A stretch of DNA of 64,000 nucleotides, taken from Edolisoma coerulescens (taxonomy: Eukaryota; Chordata; Aves; Passeriformes; Campephagidae). Location of the stretch: positions 1,802,661 to 1,866,660 of the forward strand of contig VWZW01007171.1 of assembly GCA_013397115.1 (NCBI GenBank), given 5' to 3'. Below are positions 49,543-61,239 of the stretch, piece after piece. Within the stretch, counting starts at the first letter, position 1. Each line of letters starts with the position of its first letter. The notes beneath the pieces were generated by a model. It was not told the DNA's origin. It did no database searches and worked only from the letters and a program-made list of their open reading frames with translations. A program made the position numbers and the translations under genes.

Positions 49543-52500
49543 TATACTGTTCAGTCATTTCCAGGAGCATATTATTTTCATATTTATTTTTGTCTCACTA
49601 TCCCACAAGTCAGGCTGATTTCAAGACTAAAGCACTTTGTGGAGTTCGAAAGTAAAGCCAGATATTTGAAAAAGAAAACTACATACATTTCAAGCTAACA
49701 GCTCTGTGATTGCTACTTTCTTTTTTTTTTTTATACAACACCCACTTTCAAGGAATTCTAGAGCTCTGACTAAAAAGTATGTCTGCCTGCTGTGGAAAAA
49801 AATTACTTATTTTTTTAGCTCCATTTGCAAAATATTCTTCCAGATATTATATTATTGTCAGATATAGGACAACAACACACTTTAACTGTCTTTCCAAAAC
49901 AGATTTTGACATAAGGGATTCCTCTACATACTCCACTGTGCCACTTCATTGATTGATTTTTTAAAAAATCTTAACCATGCTTGGGAAGGAAAAAGGTCAC
50001 AAGATAATACTGCAATACCAGTTGTTCACGTATATTTTCCCTAATAGTTTGAACTGGTGACACAGGGCATCAGAGAGTGTTTCATGATCCCAAAAATCAT
50101 CTTTCTTGAAGCAATTGAAAAAGAGAGATATCAGGAAAAAAAAATTGATTTGGGGAGGAAAACTTCACCAATGATGATCAACGGTGATTTCTTGGATTTG
50201 TTGCCTACATGAGGCAATAGATACATATATTGTATGTACTTATAACTGGACTTATAAGATAAACTGCACTAATTTTCTTCTTGTTTTGCACTTACTTGGT
50301 CAAGCCTCATCCTGGCAGATGGTGATGAGCAAACAAATTTAGCAGCATCTTAGGCATTATGAGGAATACCAATCTTATTGGTTAATGCCACACAAAGCAG
50401 TGTGTGACCAGTCATAACTCTTTCAGCCATCTGTTCTTGCTGGGTATGAGTAGACTATTGGTATGGACTATGTTTTTTATACACCAAATACTTCATTACA
50501 TCCAGCCACCATGAGGGTGTATGTACCCATATACCAGATGGGTATGAGTAGGACAGAAGGAAGATTTTTTAGTAAGTATTATTTATTAATACTTATTCTT
50601 CACCAATTCTTCAGAGGAAAACTAAATATTTTAAATTCATAGAAATATTGGCAATAAAGAAGATTGTACATAAAATGTTAAGGGACCTGAGGACAAGAGT
50701 AAAAGCTTTTTATTGAAGAATTCACTACAGATGTAGAAATAGGTATATGATACATTGCCTCTCTTCCCATGCTATTCCTCCACAGCTGAGATTCATAACT
50801 TAGAGGCTATATTCCTGCTGTGATTTTTAATACACAATATACTGATGCTCCTATGTCTTTAAATAAGCATCTGTAGTAGAGGGCACATATCGGTCAGATG
50901 GTCAATACCACCCTCGGATTGCTGACAGTGGCCAGCAGGACATGCTCAGTGAAGGTCAGATAGCAAAGAGTTGTCTTTTCCCCCCAGAATTTTCTCTGAA
51001 CCCTCTGTGATGTGTGGCTCAGAAAGCCCCTGGGCGAGAAATGAAGGGGACAGTGATTTTATTGATCTCTATCACACCTTCTTTCCATTACCTTCATCTT
51101 AGCCTGAACAATCCTAGTCATTTCTTCTACAGAGGCAGGTTGCCTATGCCACATCCTAAAATGTGGAATCCCTATAAGTATATTTCGGCTTCTGATGACT
51201 CCTTCTTTTTTTGTATCTTTGCTTTCAAATCCCTTTCTAAAATTTCTCCCTTTATAATCCAAAGTTTTGTTTGCATGCAGAGAAACACACAAGATCTGGA
51301 TTTGGTTTAAAGAGAGAGAACCCTCAAACATTTAGTTGTTTGCACTATATTTTGTTCATAATCCCTTCTCATTGAGACCTAGATTCTGCAACATCCTTGG
51401 ATTATAAATTATTTATTCAGTTAGTGGTTGTAAACACTCAACAACTAAGTCTAGATTATTTTTTGATCTATAAGTCCTTGGACAAGCATGGTATATTACA
51501 TAATACTTTCCCGTGCTAATTAAAAATGCAAATCAAAATTTTAGCATATATTAATGTGTTATTTTTCTCTATTAGAAACAGGGAAGTGACATATCTTGGA
51601 AAATCATTAGGAGTGATTTATCTTCAAAGCTAACTTGTTATTATATGATAATGTTTTTGCTATTTTCAACCCTAATTAAGGATATTACATAATTTATCAA
51701 GATAAACTTACTCAAAGCACTGCTGGAGAAAGAAGCTGTTGATAGTATATTTTCTGACTTTTGAAATATTATCTCAGCCAATCATATATTAAAAGTCTTT
51801 TATTATAAGTTGTTCCTGTGACTTTTAAGTCACCTATTATTTAATTTTGATTGATTGTGGAATAAAGATTTAGAGGCTTAAAATAGTTAATCTCCATTAC
51901 ATGTACTTCCCAAGAAGCTAATTGCAAATTTGGTATGCCAATAAGAAGTTTCCATTTAAACTAATGCCCACATCCACTGCTCATTCCAGATATGGAACTA
52001 TAGCCTGAAACCTCATGCAAACTGCTAAGGGATCCCCTTGTGCCTTCCTCTCAGTAAGAATTAAAAACATTCAGCATCATACTCTTCTTCTTTCCAAAAC
52101 TATACCTATGTTTTAAATATATTTTGTTAAAATATGAGTCACCTTTTCCACACAGAAATTTTGGTAAACTCAGGATTTCTGCTTAACATGTCATTAGTTT
52201 TTAAAAATTTTCAGGCTCCTGCTGAGACTAAAAGTGTGGTGGTGACTATTTAGAAAAGGATACATAAAAGAAAGTCAGATCTAGACAAATGACTGAAGTT
52301 TAAAACAGAATGTAGTCTGTTGGCCAAAAGCATCTGGAAAAAGAGAATACTTAGAAGTGAGATCTCATATTCAACAAAGTTTTTCTGATGTCTACATTAA
52401 TAGGAAGAAGATGAAAATATAAAATAGGGGGAAAAATCCTGTAGATGTTATTTTTATGCAGAATTAGGTCCCTGTTAGTTACAATAATTTTTTGCTTTTT

Positions 52501-52945
52501 AAAATAATTGGAGTATAGCTGTGCCTAACTGAATTCTGTCTTTGTATTGTGTCTTCTGCCTTGAATTTTACCCTCCATCAAAATAATCTTGTAAGATCTC
52601 CACTTCGGATTATGCTAGAGATTTAAATGATATCCTAGATAAGAATAAATTGATTGCATTAAAAATCACAGTGGACAATTATGGATGTTCCACTTCAAAA
52701 CATCTGAAAACTGTTACTTACTTCTTACATGCAACGTATTTACTATAAACATTGTTTATATAAATGAAGCAGATATCCCTTGGAATAGTGGGAAATTGTG
52801 AACTATCTTCATTTTCCAAATACCTGTGAAGCTGAAGACGCAACATGATCTGAAACCTACACCCAGACCTGGGTACGAAGGTGATGGAAATCACACAGAA
52901 GCATTCTGGTGCTTATTCATGTTAAAATTATGTTAGGATTAAGCC

Positions 52946-53014
52946 ATACACACACACACACAAAAAAAAACCCAAAAACAAACAAACAAACAAAAACCAA
53001 ACAAAAACCAAAAA
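52946..53014. repeat. (AC)n followed by A-rich (AAAC)n tract
   Basis: About seven AC units (52948-52962) run into an A-rich stretch with AAAC/AAACC units up to about 53014. Confidence 0.9.
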
Positions 53015-56000
53015 CTCTGTTTGACAAAGAAAGCAATGTTTTACAGGTCAGGAAGTAATCAAATAAGATAAGAGTTGCCAGAAGTCAAACACAGCTAGAA
53101 GCAGCAAAACAAATTATTCAAGAACAAAGCAGAGTGTATGCATTGGTTGAGATTTCCACTTTCCATACTTTTAAAAATTAATTGTTTTCAGCAAATAACT
53201 GTCATTTACAATCTGATAGATTTCGCAGCACGCTGGGAAGTTTTTGCTTCTGGCGGGGTTCTGGGAATTTTTTTTCAAGTTTCTTGATGAAACATTCCTC
53301 CTCTGCTCTCTGGATTACAAGTACTTGGGTGGAGATGGCATGTAAGAAGAAAAAATAAATGGCTCAGCTTTCAGGAGGGCTTTGAAGCCAGGATTTTGAT
53401 ATCTGTGAAGAAATATGTGTATACAAAATGCCCTAAAGGGCACTGTGCTGTGTAGGACTTTGGACACATTGGCCTATCCTAAGCAGTACATTCCGCCTGC
53501 TAATCCCCTTTCTCCTCCATTCCTGTCTCCTACACACAGAATTGATGTGGTGATGGATGTCAGCACAACTTTTGTCTTGGACCAGACCTTGTTTTCCACT
53601 GCTTTGGAGATTCAATGGTGTGACAGAGAAGGGGCTACCAGGAGGTGGGTGGCAAGTGCCTTCACTGTGTCAGAGACTCAGTCCCTTATGTGCCTGAAGG
53701 TTTTTGTTTGAAGTTCTCCCTGTTATTTCCTGTTCAACCATTTCTATTATGTAATTTGAAAGAAAGCATAACATGACATTAAAGATCAAAATGAGAGTAA
53801 TAGATCACCATGAAATGTTACCTGAAAACCAAAAAATGAAATGGTTTTCTACAGAATCGACTTTATGGAAACAGTGCCTCTTGGTATATAAAGAAATATA
53901 TTTTTAAGAACTTTGAAACATCAAACGTTTGCATCTTGTCAAACTTCACAGAATCTGGGGTTGGTTCAAAGCTCCATTTAGCTGCCATGTATTTTTCCAT
54001 TTTATTTCCTTCTCCATCATTTTTGATCACCAAGATTTGATGAATTGTTATCACAAAAACATAAGAACTGGCCACTTAAATCAACTTGCTTTTCTGTCAA
54101 GAATATCTCAGCAGTAGCTTTCATTCCTTCTTTGAAAGATTTCTTTTCAAGTCAAATGGAAAGCATCATTTTATAAAGAAGTGCCTTACTGCTTTATAGC
54201 TCAATTTTCCAATGCTTCTGGAGAGAGACAGACTTAAGAGTTGAAGGCACTTGGCACCCTGCAGGAGGCACTCGGCACAGCAGAGGACTGAATCATTAAA
54301 TACAGTACTTTTTATAGTGCACACACACAAGTAATGGCTTTGGGCTCTGTTTTGTGCATCTGTACAATGTTCCATTTCCTAGCAATATTTTTACAAGTGC
54401 TGTACTTGTTATATTTTAATTGAGGGTTGGTTTTTAACTTGCTTCTTTAAGTATCATAGAAGACCTGCAATTGAGAAATATAATGTTAAATATGCCTACA
54501 TTAAGTGGTTTCACAAGAAGAGGATTTATTCTTTTATCTGTTGAGAAAGGTATCTGAGGTAGAGTGCATGTTGCTTGTTTACGTGTTTTCCAATACATCT
54601 GTAAAGTTTTTAAATTATTATAATCACTATTATTATTTTTATTATAGTTATTATATGGATCAGAGGAAGTAGCAGAGGAGAGCAGAAATGGCATGCACTG
54701 AGGTCAGCTGCAATTGTGGCATATAGGTAAAATAACATGGCAAAGTGAGGTGAAATTAAAGAGGGTGGGGAGTGATGTGCAAGCAGGTGGGAAAGTTACA
54801 TCAAGACCACCTAAGGTGCTAGGAATGAAAATTAGTGAAATGAGACTTTCAAAGGCTGAGAGCAAAGAGATGCTTTCTCAGGAAAGCAATTGCAGAAACA
54901 CTGCTGGGTGCATTGCACGGTCTCAGGTAGAGCAATAAATAATAGTGGAAGATAAAAAGAGAGGAGCCTGAGCCTGGTGTGCAGTGGACCAAAAATCCTC
55001 AAACACAGAAGCAGTGAGAACCTGTGGAGGGAAGAGTAGGATGATGAAGGCAGGGAAATGCATGGAAAAGCACAGGCAGTTTTCCAGCAATGCTTACCTG
55101 CTACCAGAAAACCCACATGCTTTGATCAACTATTCAGGTGGCCATAAGCATTTTGCCACGTTTTTGCTAGCAGCCTCCTTTACACACCAACTCACGTTAT
55201 CCAGACATATGCAACACTGGTGCCTATGGTACACTGGCACTTCTGTTCTCTGATATGGAGCATAAACTTGTCAGTTTAGAAACCTTACTTTCAGTATTTT
55301 ATTGCTATTGAATAGGAAGGGAAGAAAGACTGTCATAAGTCTTTCTTCTCTGACGTGGTCACGGAGATCTGAAATGTGTGGAAAAGACACAGAAAATAAT
55401 GTACTGAAAGAAAAAGAAATAAAAGAAACAAGTAGAATTAAAAACAAGAGAGTATAAAAGTGATTGAATAAACCAGTGAATTCAATTATGCTGCCAAAAT
55501 ACTACCAAAAAGACCACATAGATTTATGTACCAGACAAAACTACTTCAAATACAGAATTTTTCTTTAACTAATATTATAGGGTGTGTTTTTCTTTCCATT
55601 TTATAACAAAGGGTAGAATGTTCGAACTATATATAGAAGAGGTATTTAAAAATGTATTCTGGGATTTTAGTAGAAAATAGGATTTCAAAATAGTTTGGGA
55701 AATGACTGCTTTTAAAACCACTGCAGTTTCTCTTAATTTCTGCAAATTTTTTTTTTTTTAAATACCCTCATCTTAGTGTAGTTTTTTTCACATTTCATGT
55801 TTATGTTGTTTCAAATAAGTTGTATTTGCATTGTTTCTAATTTACTTTTCATTTTGCAGCAGTTAAAACTAGCTTCTATTCTGGACACAAAATTTTTTAA
55901 CATTATGCTTGCTGTACTTCCTTTTTGAAGATGTCCCTTGTTTGATATCATGATACAATATACCAGAGAAGAAAATTAGACATGTGCTCAGGATATTAAT

Positions 56001-57948
56001 AAGCAGCAAAGCTTAAGTTATTTTTCAATTATTAAATAAAATGAGATAGACAGGAAACTTAGGTTTCTCTTTTGTTACTTCTTTTCTTCAGTTTACTATT
56101 CCCTGGGGGAACATGTGAAGATATGACAAAATGGTTGAGACAAACTGAATGTGCTGAGAAGTGGAGATATTCACGAGTAAATACTGCAAGACCAGCTATT
56201 TTATTATGTCAAGTACAATAAGAGAATATGCTCAGATTCACCTTGCTTAGAGCAAGTGTGTGCAGATACACCCCTGGGTGTGTCTGAAAGTGGTTGTATA
56301 TGTCATACTTGGTAATATGTTTTGCGGAAACTGGGAGATCCAGTCAAGAAGTCTATGGTGCAGAATCTCTGTTACAGTGTTTCTTAGCTGCTGACCGCCA
56401 AACAGATTTTCAAAACATTTTTTTTGTGTCTTTAATTGTGTCATGCATTGTTGTCATGAACTTTTAATGGGCTAGAAGTTGTAGAAAACCATTTCTTATT
56501 CAATACATCCCATAAATATCGAGAGATTTCACAGCTGAACATACTATAAAGATCTTTAAATTTTTACCATCCGAGGTATTTTACCATTTATTCATATAAC
56601 ATCAACTTAGAGGTGCAACCCTACATTATACAATTAGGACCACTTGGGATAACAAACACAAAATACAATTGGAACAGACCTACTGAATAACTGCACTTTA
56701 AGTGAGCAAAAATCAGAAAGGAAAGTATCCTTGCTTCAGCCGTAATTCTTCATTCTCACCTCTTTTCTGGGACTCTGTAAACACTGGAGAAAAACCTTGT
56801 GAAAATAATTTAGTCTTCTTTCACCCTTTGATTCTCATTTCTACTTTTACTGTGATTTAATTGATGAGTGAAGAATTCAGTGTAATAAATTAAACAGAAT
56901 CCCATATTCAATCATTTAACCTCTTCTTAAAAGAAATGAGGTAATTCAACTGGTTTAGTTTATTCCATGTAATTGATATTTTTGACAATATAAAAAAATA
57001 CATTAAACACTGCATTCAATTGGATTGTGCTTCATTAGATAATTAAGTGAATATAGCTCAATAATAATGTCAGAATAAGGACAAATACTGAAAAATGATG
57101 AGCTTTTACTTTGCCAGTTTCATGAAGAGGTGAAATTTCATATGACAAAGAATGTAGTTTGTACTAGGAAAAATTGCCCTTTTTTGTATTTTCTGTTGGA
57201 CTGCAATAAGAAAGAATGTCTCAATAATACGATGTCCCACAGGCACATATATAGTGCCGTAATTTCACCATATCTGTTAATGATCAAAATCCTAATGGCA
57301 CTAATGTGAATTCTGTTTGCTTCTTAAAGAATTGCTCTTAGCAGAAAAATTATTCCTCTCTGTTGCCCTGTGTTTTCAAGCTCACGAGCTCAATTTTGAC
57401 AAACATATGAACTTAGTCTTCTAGCTTTATAGTGGTACACCATGGAGATAACAGGACTCTCAAAGCTGTAGTAATGATCAGCAGGAAACATCAACGTGCT
57501 CACGGTATTGCTTTGCTTTTTCAGATCTTCATGATTTTCAGGAGTCACCTCACCTCTCAGAGTCTTTAGTCTGAAATACTGGGATGAAAGTCTCTAAGAA
57601 ATAGCTTTGCTGGTTTTTTCTGTTTCAGGTTTTTTTCACAGATAACAGTGAAGCATATTTTTCAAAACTATTCTTAATATTTCTTATTTCTGGAAGTAAA
57701 ACTGAGAAAGCTGGAGTCAGTTTCCACTTTTATTAAAAAAAGGAAGTTTTTACTTCAGTATTAGACATGGTCAAAAGTTTGATGGTTTTTTCCCTATGTA
57801 CTCATAAAATTACCCATAGATAAGTATGGGTAAGTAAGAGAAGAAGTAACCCATACTTGAAGAAGTACCCTTACCACTTAAAGGCTCTTATGAACAATAC
57901 GTATTAATAGAGACTACCCACATCTCTTCTACAAACAATATAGGGCTC
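53015..57948. other. Stretch without recognised gene
   Basis: Frames at 53415-53711, 54832-55116 (minus) and 54984-55253 have no recognisable domain. An AT/ATT-rich tract lies at about 54612-54655 and poly-T at 55747-55759. A hairpin pair lies at 57811-57858. Confidence 0.45.
57811..57858. repeat. Two mutually exclusive small hairpins
   Basis: AAGTATGGGT at 57822-57831 pairs perfectly with ACCCATACTT at 57849-57858 (17-base loop). The overlapping ATGGGTA (57826-57832) can instead pair with TACCCAT at 57811-57817 (8-base loop). Confidence 0.8.
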
Positions 57949-58028
57949 CTTTTGTTTATTTGTTTGTTTTGTTGTGGGGTTTTGTGTTGTTTGTTTTGTT
58001 GAGTTGATTTTTTGGGGGATTTTTTTCA
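57949..58028. repeat. (GTTT)n low-complexity tract
   Basis: T/G-rich tract with GTTT and GTTTT units, grading into poly-T with short G runs. The lysine/threonine/glutamine-rich minus frame 57904-58098 is a by-product. Confidence 0.85.
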
Positions 58029-60540
58029 GGTAAACTGGTGATTCAGAAACTTGAGAAGGAAATGTGAATTCCAGACTAACTATACCATGACAAAACATCG
58101 GACTTCATATGTCACCTTAAGATGTGAATGCAAGTGCCTACACCTTTTTGTTTCAGTTCCATCGTCCTAAATACTTATTTCGTTATTCAACTCAATAGAT
58201 CAGAATATCAAAGACTGAAATTTTTGAACATTTCCCACCAGGCAGAGTTTATTCCTTCTGTTTACAGGTGTCAAGCAGGTTTCAGTCTCATGCTGAGCAG
58301 ATGCTTTACTAAGATTTTACACAGTGGTTAATCAAATATTTATGTAGCACATGAAGGAAATATACTTAGATTTCACTGCAGATGATTGAATAAGTTCTAT
58401 ACCATTTCCCCAATGAATAGTCACGTCCAAACACTTTCAATTATTCATATTCTAATTTGTAAATATTGCAAGGAGTTCTTATCTGGAAATGCCTGCTAGT
58501 CCTGTAGCTGAAGAGAAAAATTGAAAAAATTCCTTCCAGGTATAGTAGATACACGATTAAAAATGATTCTGTTCTTTCAATATGCATGTTCAGTGCCAGC
58601 TCCTGGCTAATTTAGAAATTAATACTAATCCATAAACACATATAATTTTTCTTACCTTCATTACTGCTGAAACATTCTGATACTTTGTACACTCTTGTGG
58701 TTTGAAATGAATGGGTGGTTTAATCCTAAATAAAATGAAAAAGTTTTGGGAAAGTAGTGTTGTAAATCAGTAATGTATGTAATACCTTGCCTCTGCTCTC
58801 TAAAATGGGGATAAAAGCATTTTGAGGAATTTGAAATGAACAGATACCCAAATCAAAGTCCTGATTTGGCAGAATCCTTGTTTAGGTAGTCCTTACTCAT
58901 ACAAATAGCTCATTTAAATTTTTCTGGATTAGGCAATAATGCATAATGTACATGTTATTACTTTTCTGTTGGATTCTTTTGTTGTAACAGTCAGAATGCT
59001 TGATTCGATTCCTAGGTAATACATTAAACATTAATTGTAATTCTATATATAACTAAGATAAATGAGCACTTAACTGATACAAAATAATATGTATATAAGC
59101 AAAAAAAATTATATATTTATATAAGGAAGAAAGTATTGCTTCTTAAATCTGAGCTGGCATCAAACTGGGAGGACCTTCAAACCCACATGAGAAAGAAAAA
59201 AGTAATATATCAAGGAGAAACACCAGGATTTACATACAGGTAGGGACAACCAAGCCCAATATTGTAGAATGAGAATTATGTATCCGGGCACCAAAACTGT
59301 AAAAGCAGGTCTGGAGATTAAAATGGATCCAAACTGATCATGACTGAATAGCATTACAGTGTGGTAAACAGGCACAGAAGGTACTGTCAATGTGTCAAGC
59401 AGGCTTTCTGCTTGAGGCACTACTGACAGATAAGGCTTCAGTAAGAATACTTTGTACAGATTTTGGTGCTGTGCACTAAGCAAGAAATGAGCCATTGAGA
59501 GAGCATGGAAAAGATGACAAGAAGCAACACGGGTCTGACCGACAAGATAGACTGAAGAAGTTGTAATTTAGAGAGAAGAGCTCCAGTTTCAACTTGTGGA
59601 AAAGAGCTGTGTGGGAAAAGAGAAAATCCAGCTGTGAAAGTAAAGGGCTTCATCTGTAGCAAGTAAGATTTATAGCAGACATCAGGAAAACCTTCTGGAA
59701 TTGGATATGATAAATGCTAGAAAATCTTGAAACTAAAATGTTTAGGAACAACTTGAATAAAATCCTGTCAGAAATGGCTTATGGAGCACTGATCCTGCCT
59801 TTGTCTAGAACTAACTGACTAACTAACTAAAGTCTTCCTGTTACTTTTCTGTGGAAGTGGACATGCATTTAAACCACTCGTTGGGACGTTTGTATTTTTT
59901 CCTTTGTACAGTGGCATATGCACAAATACTTCTGTCAGCACAGCTACAAATAATGCATAATTAAAATCTTCAGTTCCAGTGTCATGTAATATACACCGTC
60001 CTCTGACACTATCCTTGACTTATGAACCCTCTTCAAGAAGTACAAGTGTTGTTATAATGAGGCTTTCATGCTGTTATTCTCTTTCTGTAGAGTTTCTGAT
60101 TGACAGATTTAAAGATTTTTTTGAGTCAATAATTTGAAAATAAAAGTTTTAGTAGAATATAGTTAATTTATAATGCTTGGGTTACCTTGGATATTTCTGT
60201 TTAGCCGCTAGTGTTGTGTTTGGTGAATTCTTGTGTTTGTGTGAAACAGAAGCTCTCTCAGGCTCTCAGCCTCCATCACTGAGAAACTTATATCAGGAAG
60301 AAATGTTGTCTGGATGGATTTCCCATTTTGCCTCAGATGTAAAGAAAAAGCTTTTTAAAGGGTTAAGGGATCACATATGATTTGACCCATGTACGGAAGC
60401 CCAGCATGGTATGTTAGCACATCTATGATCTCTCAAACGAGCAATTCAGTATTTCTTCAATCAAATGTAAAATGTTCCTTGATTTATTCTGACCTTTTGC
60501 CTCATTTTTCCCCAATCCTTTCAGTTGTATCTATTCATGT
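58029..60540. other. Stretch without recognised gene
   Basis: Frames at 58128-58331, 59160-59495 (minus), 59438-59662 (minus) and 60177-60380 are unrecognised. An (AACT)n run lies at 59811-59831. Confidence 0.45.
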
Positions 60541-60561
60541 CTTGGCACACCCCTCTCCATT

Positions 60562-60589
60562 CCCACCCCTCCCACCCTCCCCCTGCCCC
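60562..60589 (-). promoter_or_regulatory. Strong G-quadruplex / i-motif sequence
   Basis: The plus strand has six C-runs of 3-5 bases (60562-60564, 60566-60569, 60571-60573, 60575-60577, 60579-60583, 60586-60589) separated by loops of only 1, 1, 1, 1 and 2 bases. The G-rich minus strand should therefore fold into a very stable parallel quadruplex. Known single-base-loop quadruplexes of this type sit in promoters and bind zinc-finger proteins such as MAZ and SP1. The surrounding 60545-60620 is the GC-richest part of this end of the window. Regulatory function is inferred. Confidence 0.6.
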
Positions 60590-60681
60590 GCCTTTGCCGC
60601 ATGCTCTGATTTCTGCCGCAGCCAGAGAAGTTGACTAAAGAGATCTGTCTTCCCAGTTTTGCCATCCAGGATGGGGACAGT

Positions 60682-61239
60682 TTAGTTTTCCTCAGCTCTT
60701 CTTTCTCTTACCTCTATGACTGTGGACTCAGAAATCCAGAACTCCTTTGCGGTTCCTCTGCTTCTGTTTTGAGTCTTGGGGCAACACTGAGCAGTGCTCC
60801 AGTCCCACTCCTCTTCTTTGCAGCAAACTTCTTCCTCAGTGAACATATATTTATGAAGTATAAATCTGGTATGAGGAATAGTGGTTATTTTCCAAAAAGG
60901 ACCATATTTACCGAATAGAAAGACCAGGATCGTGGTGAATGCAGCCCAGCAGGTAAGGAGAAGTTGTGCAGCACTTAACATGTTCATGGATAGCAGTTCA
61001 TCACAACTTTGCAGTCTAAATTTAGAATTAATGCAGCCTTTACCTGATTTCTTACTTTGCAACCAACTCTGAAAAGGTCTAATTTCTTCCTGGCTAATGC
61101 CAGTGACACTCACAAGGACATGGGGAATGAAAACAAACTTATCTCTGATGTGAATATTTTTATAATTGTACAGTTCTGACCTTGCAGGACTCCAGTGATC
61201 TTTCTGCAACAACGTCTCACAACTTTGCAAATTTCTCAT
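60682..61239 (-). CDS. Orphan open reading frame, 185 codons, one hydrophobic segment (hypothetical)
   Basis: This is the longest open frame in the window. It starts with ATG and ends with TAA. The translation is polar up to about residue 84, then has a hydrophobic stretch at about 87-110 (MLSAAQLLLTCW, then FTTILVFLFG), then a cysteine- and glutamate-containing region and a charged C terminus (EVRERRAEEN). Met85 and Met87 lie just before the hydrophobic stretch, so a shorter protein with a signal anchor is also possible; a donor-like GTAAAT directly follows the hydrophobic stretch, which would fit a first exon. I recognise no family. A chance frame of this length is uncommon but not impossible in 64 kb. 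No promoter or poly(A) signal is assigned. Confidence 0.2.
   Translation of the reverse strand: MRNLQSCETLLQKDHWSPARSELYNYKNIHIRDKFVFIPHVLVSVTGISQEEIRPFQSWLQSKKSGKGCINSKFRLQSCDELLSMNMLSAAQLLLTCWAAFTTILVFLFGKYGPFWKITTIPHTRFILHKYMFTEEEVCCKEEEWDWSTAQCCPKTQNRSRGTAKEFWISESTVIEVRERRAEEN

Larger units (their letters stand above)
44331..52945. other. Long stretch without recognised gene
   Basis: AT-rich DNA without a nameable gene. It includes a possible conserved noncoding block at 47150-47560, a poly-A run ending in a single unresolved base at 48586, two short tandem duplications near 49110 and 49509, and poly-T at 49721-49732. Frames at 47585-47785, 49195-49443 and 51014-51310 are unrecognised. 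Confidence 0.45.

Noticed and set aside
51014..51331. Overlapping plus and minus frames with a segment like the CR1 3' region (CCTGAACAATCCTAG)
   Set aside because: The match is about 15 bases and the neighbouring sequence does not continue the CR1 order, so it is not listed as an element.
53415..53711. 98-codon plus-strand frame considered as a reverse-transcriptase piece
   Set aside because: No catalytic motif and no consistent residue order for a LINE or retroviral polymerase.
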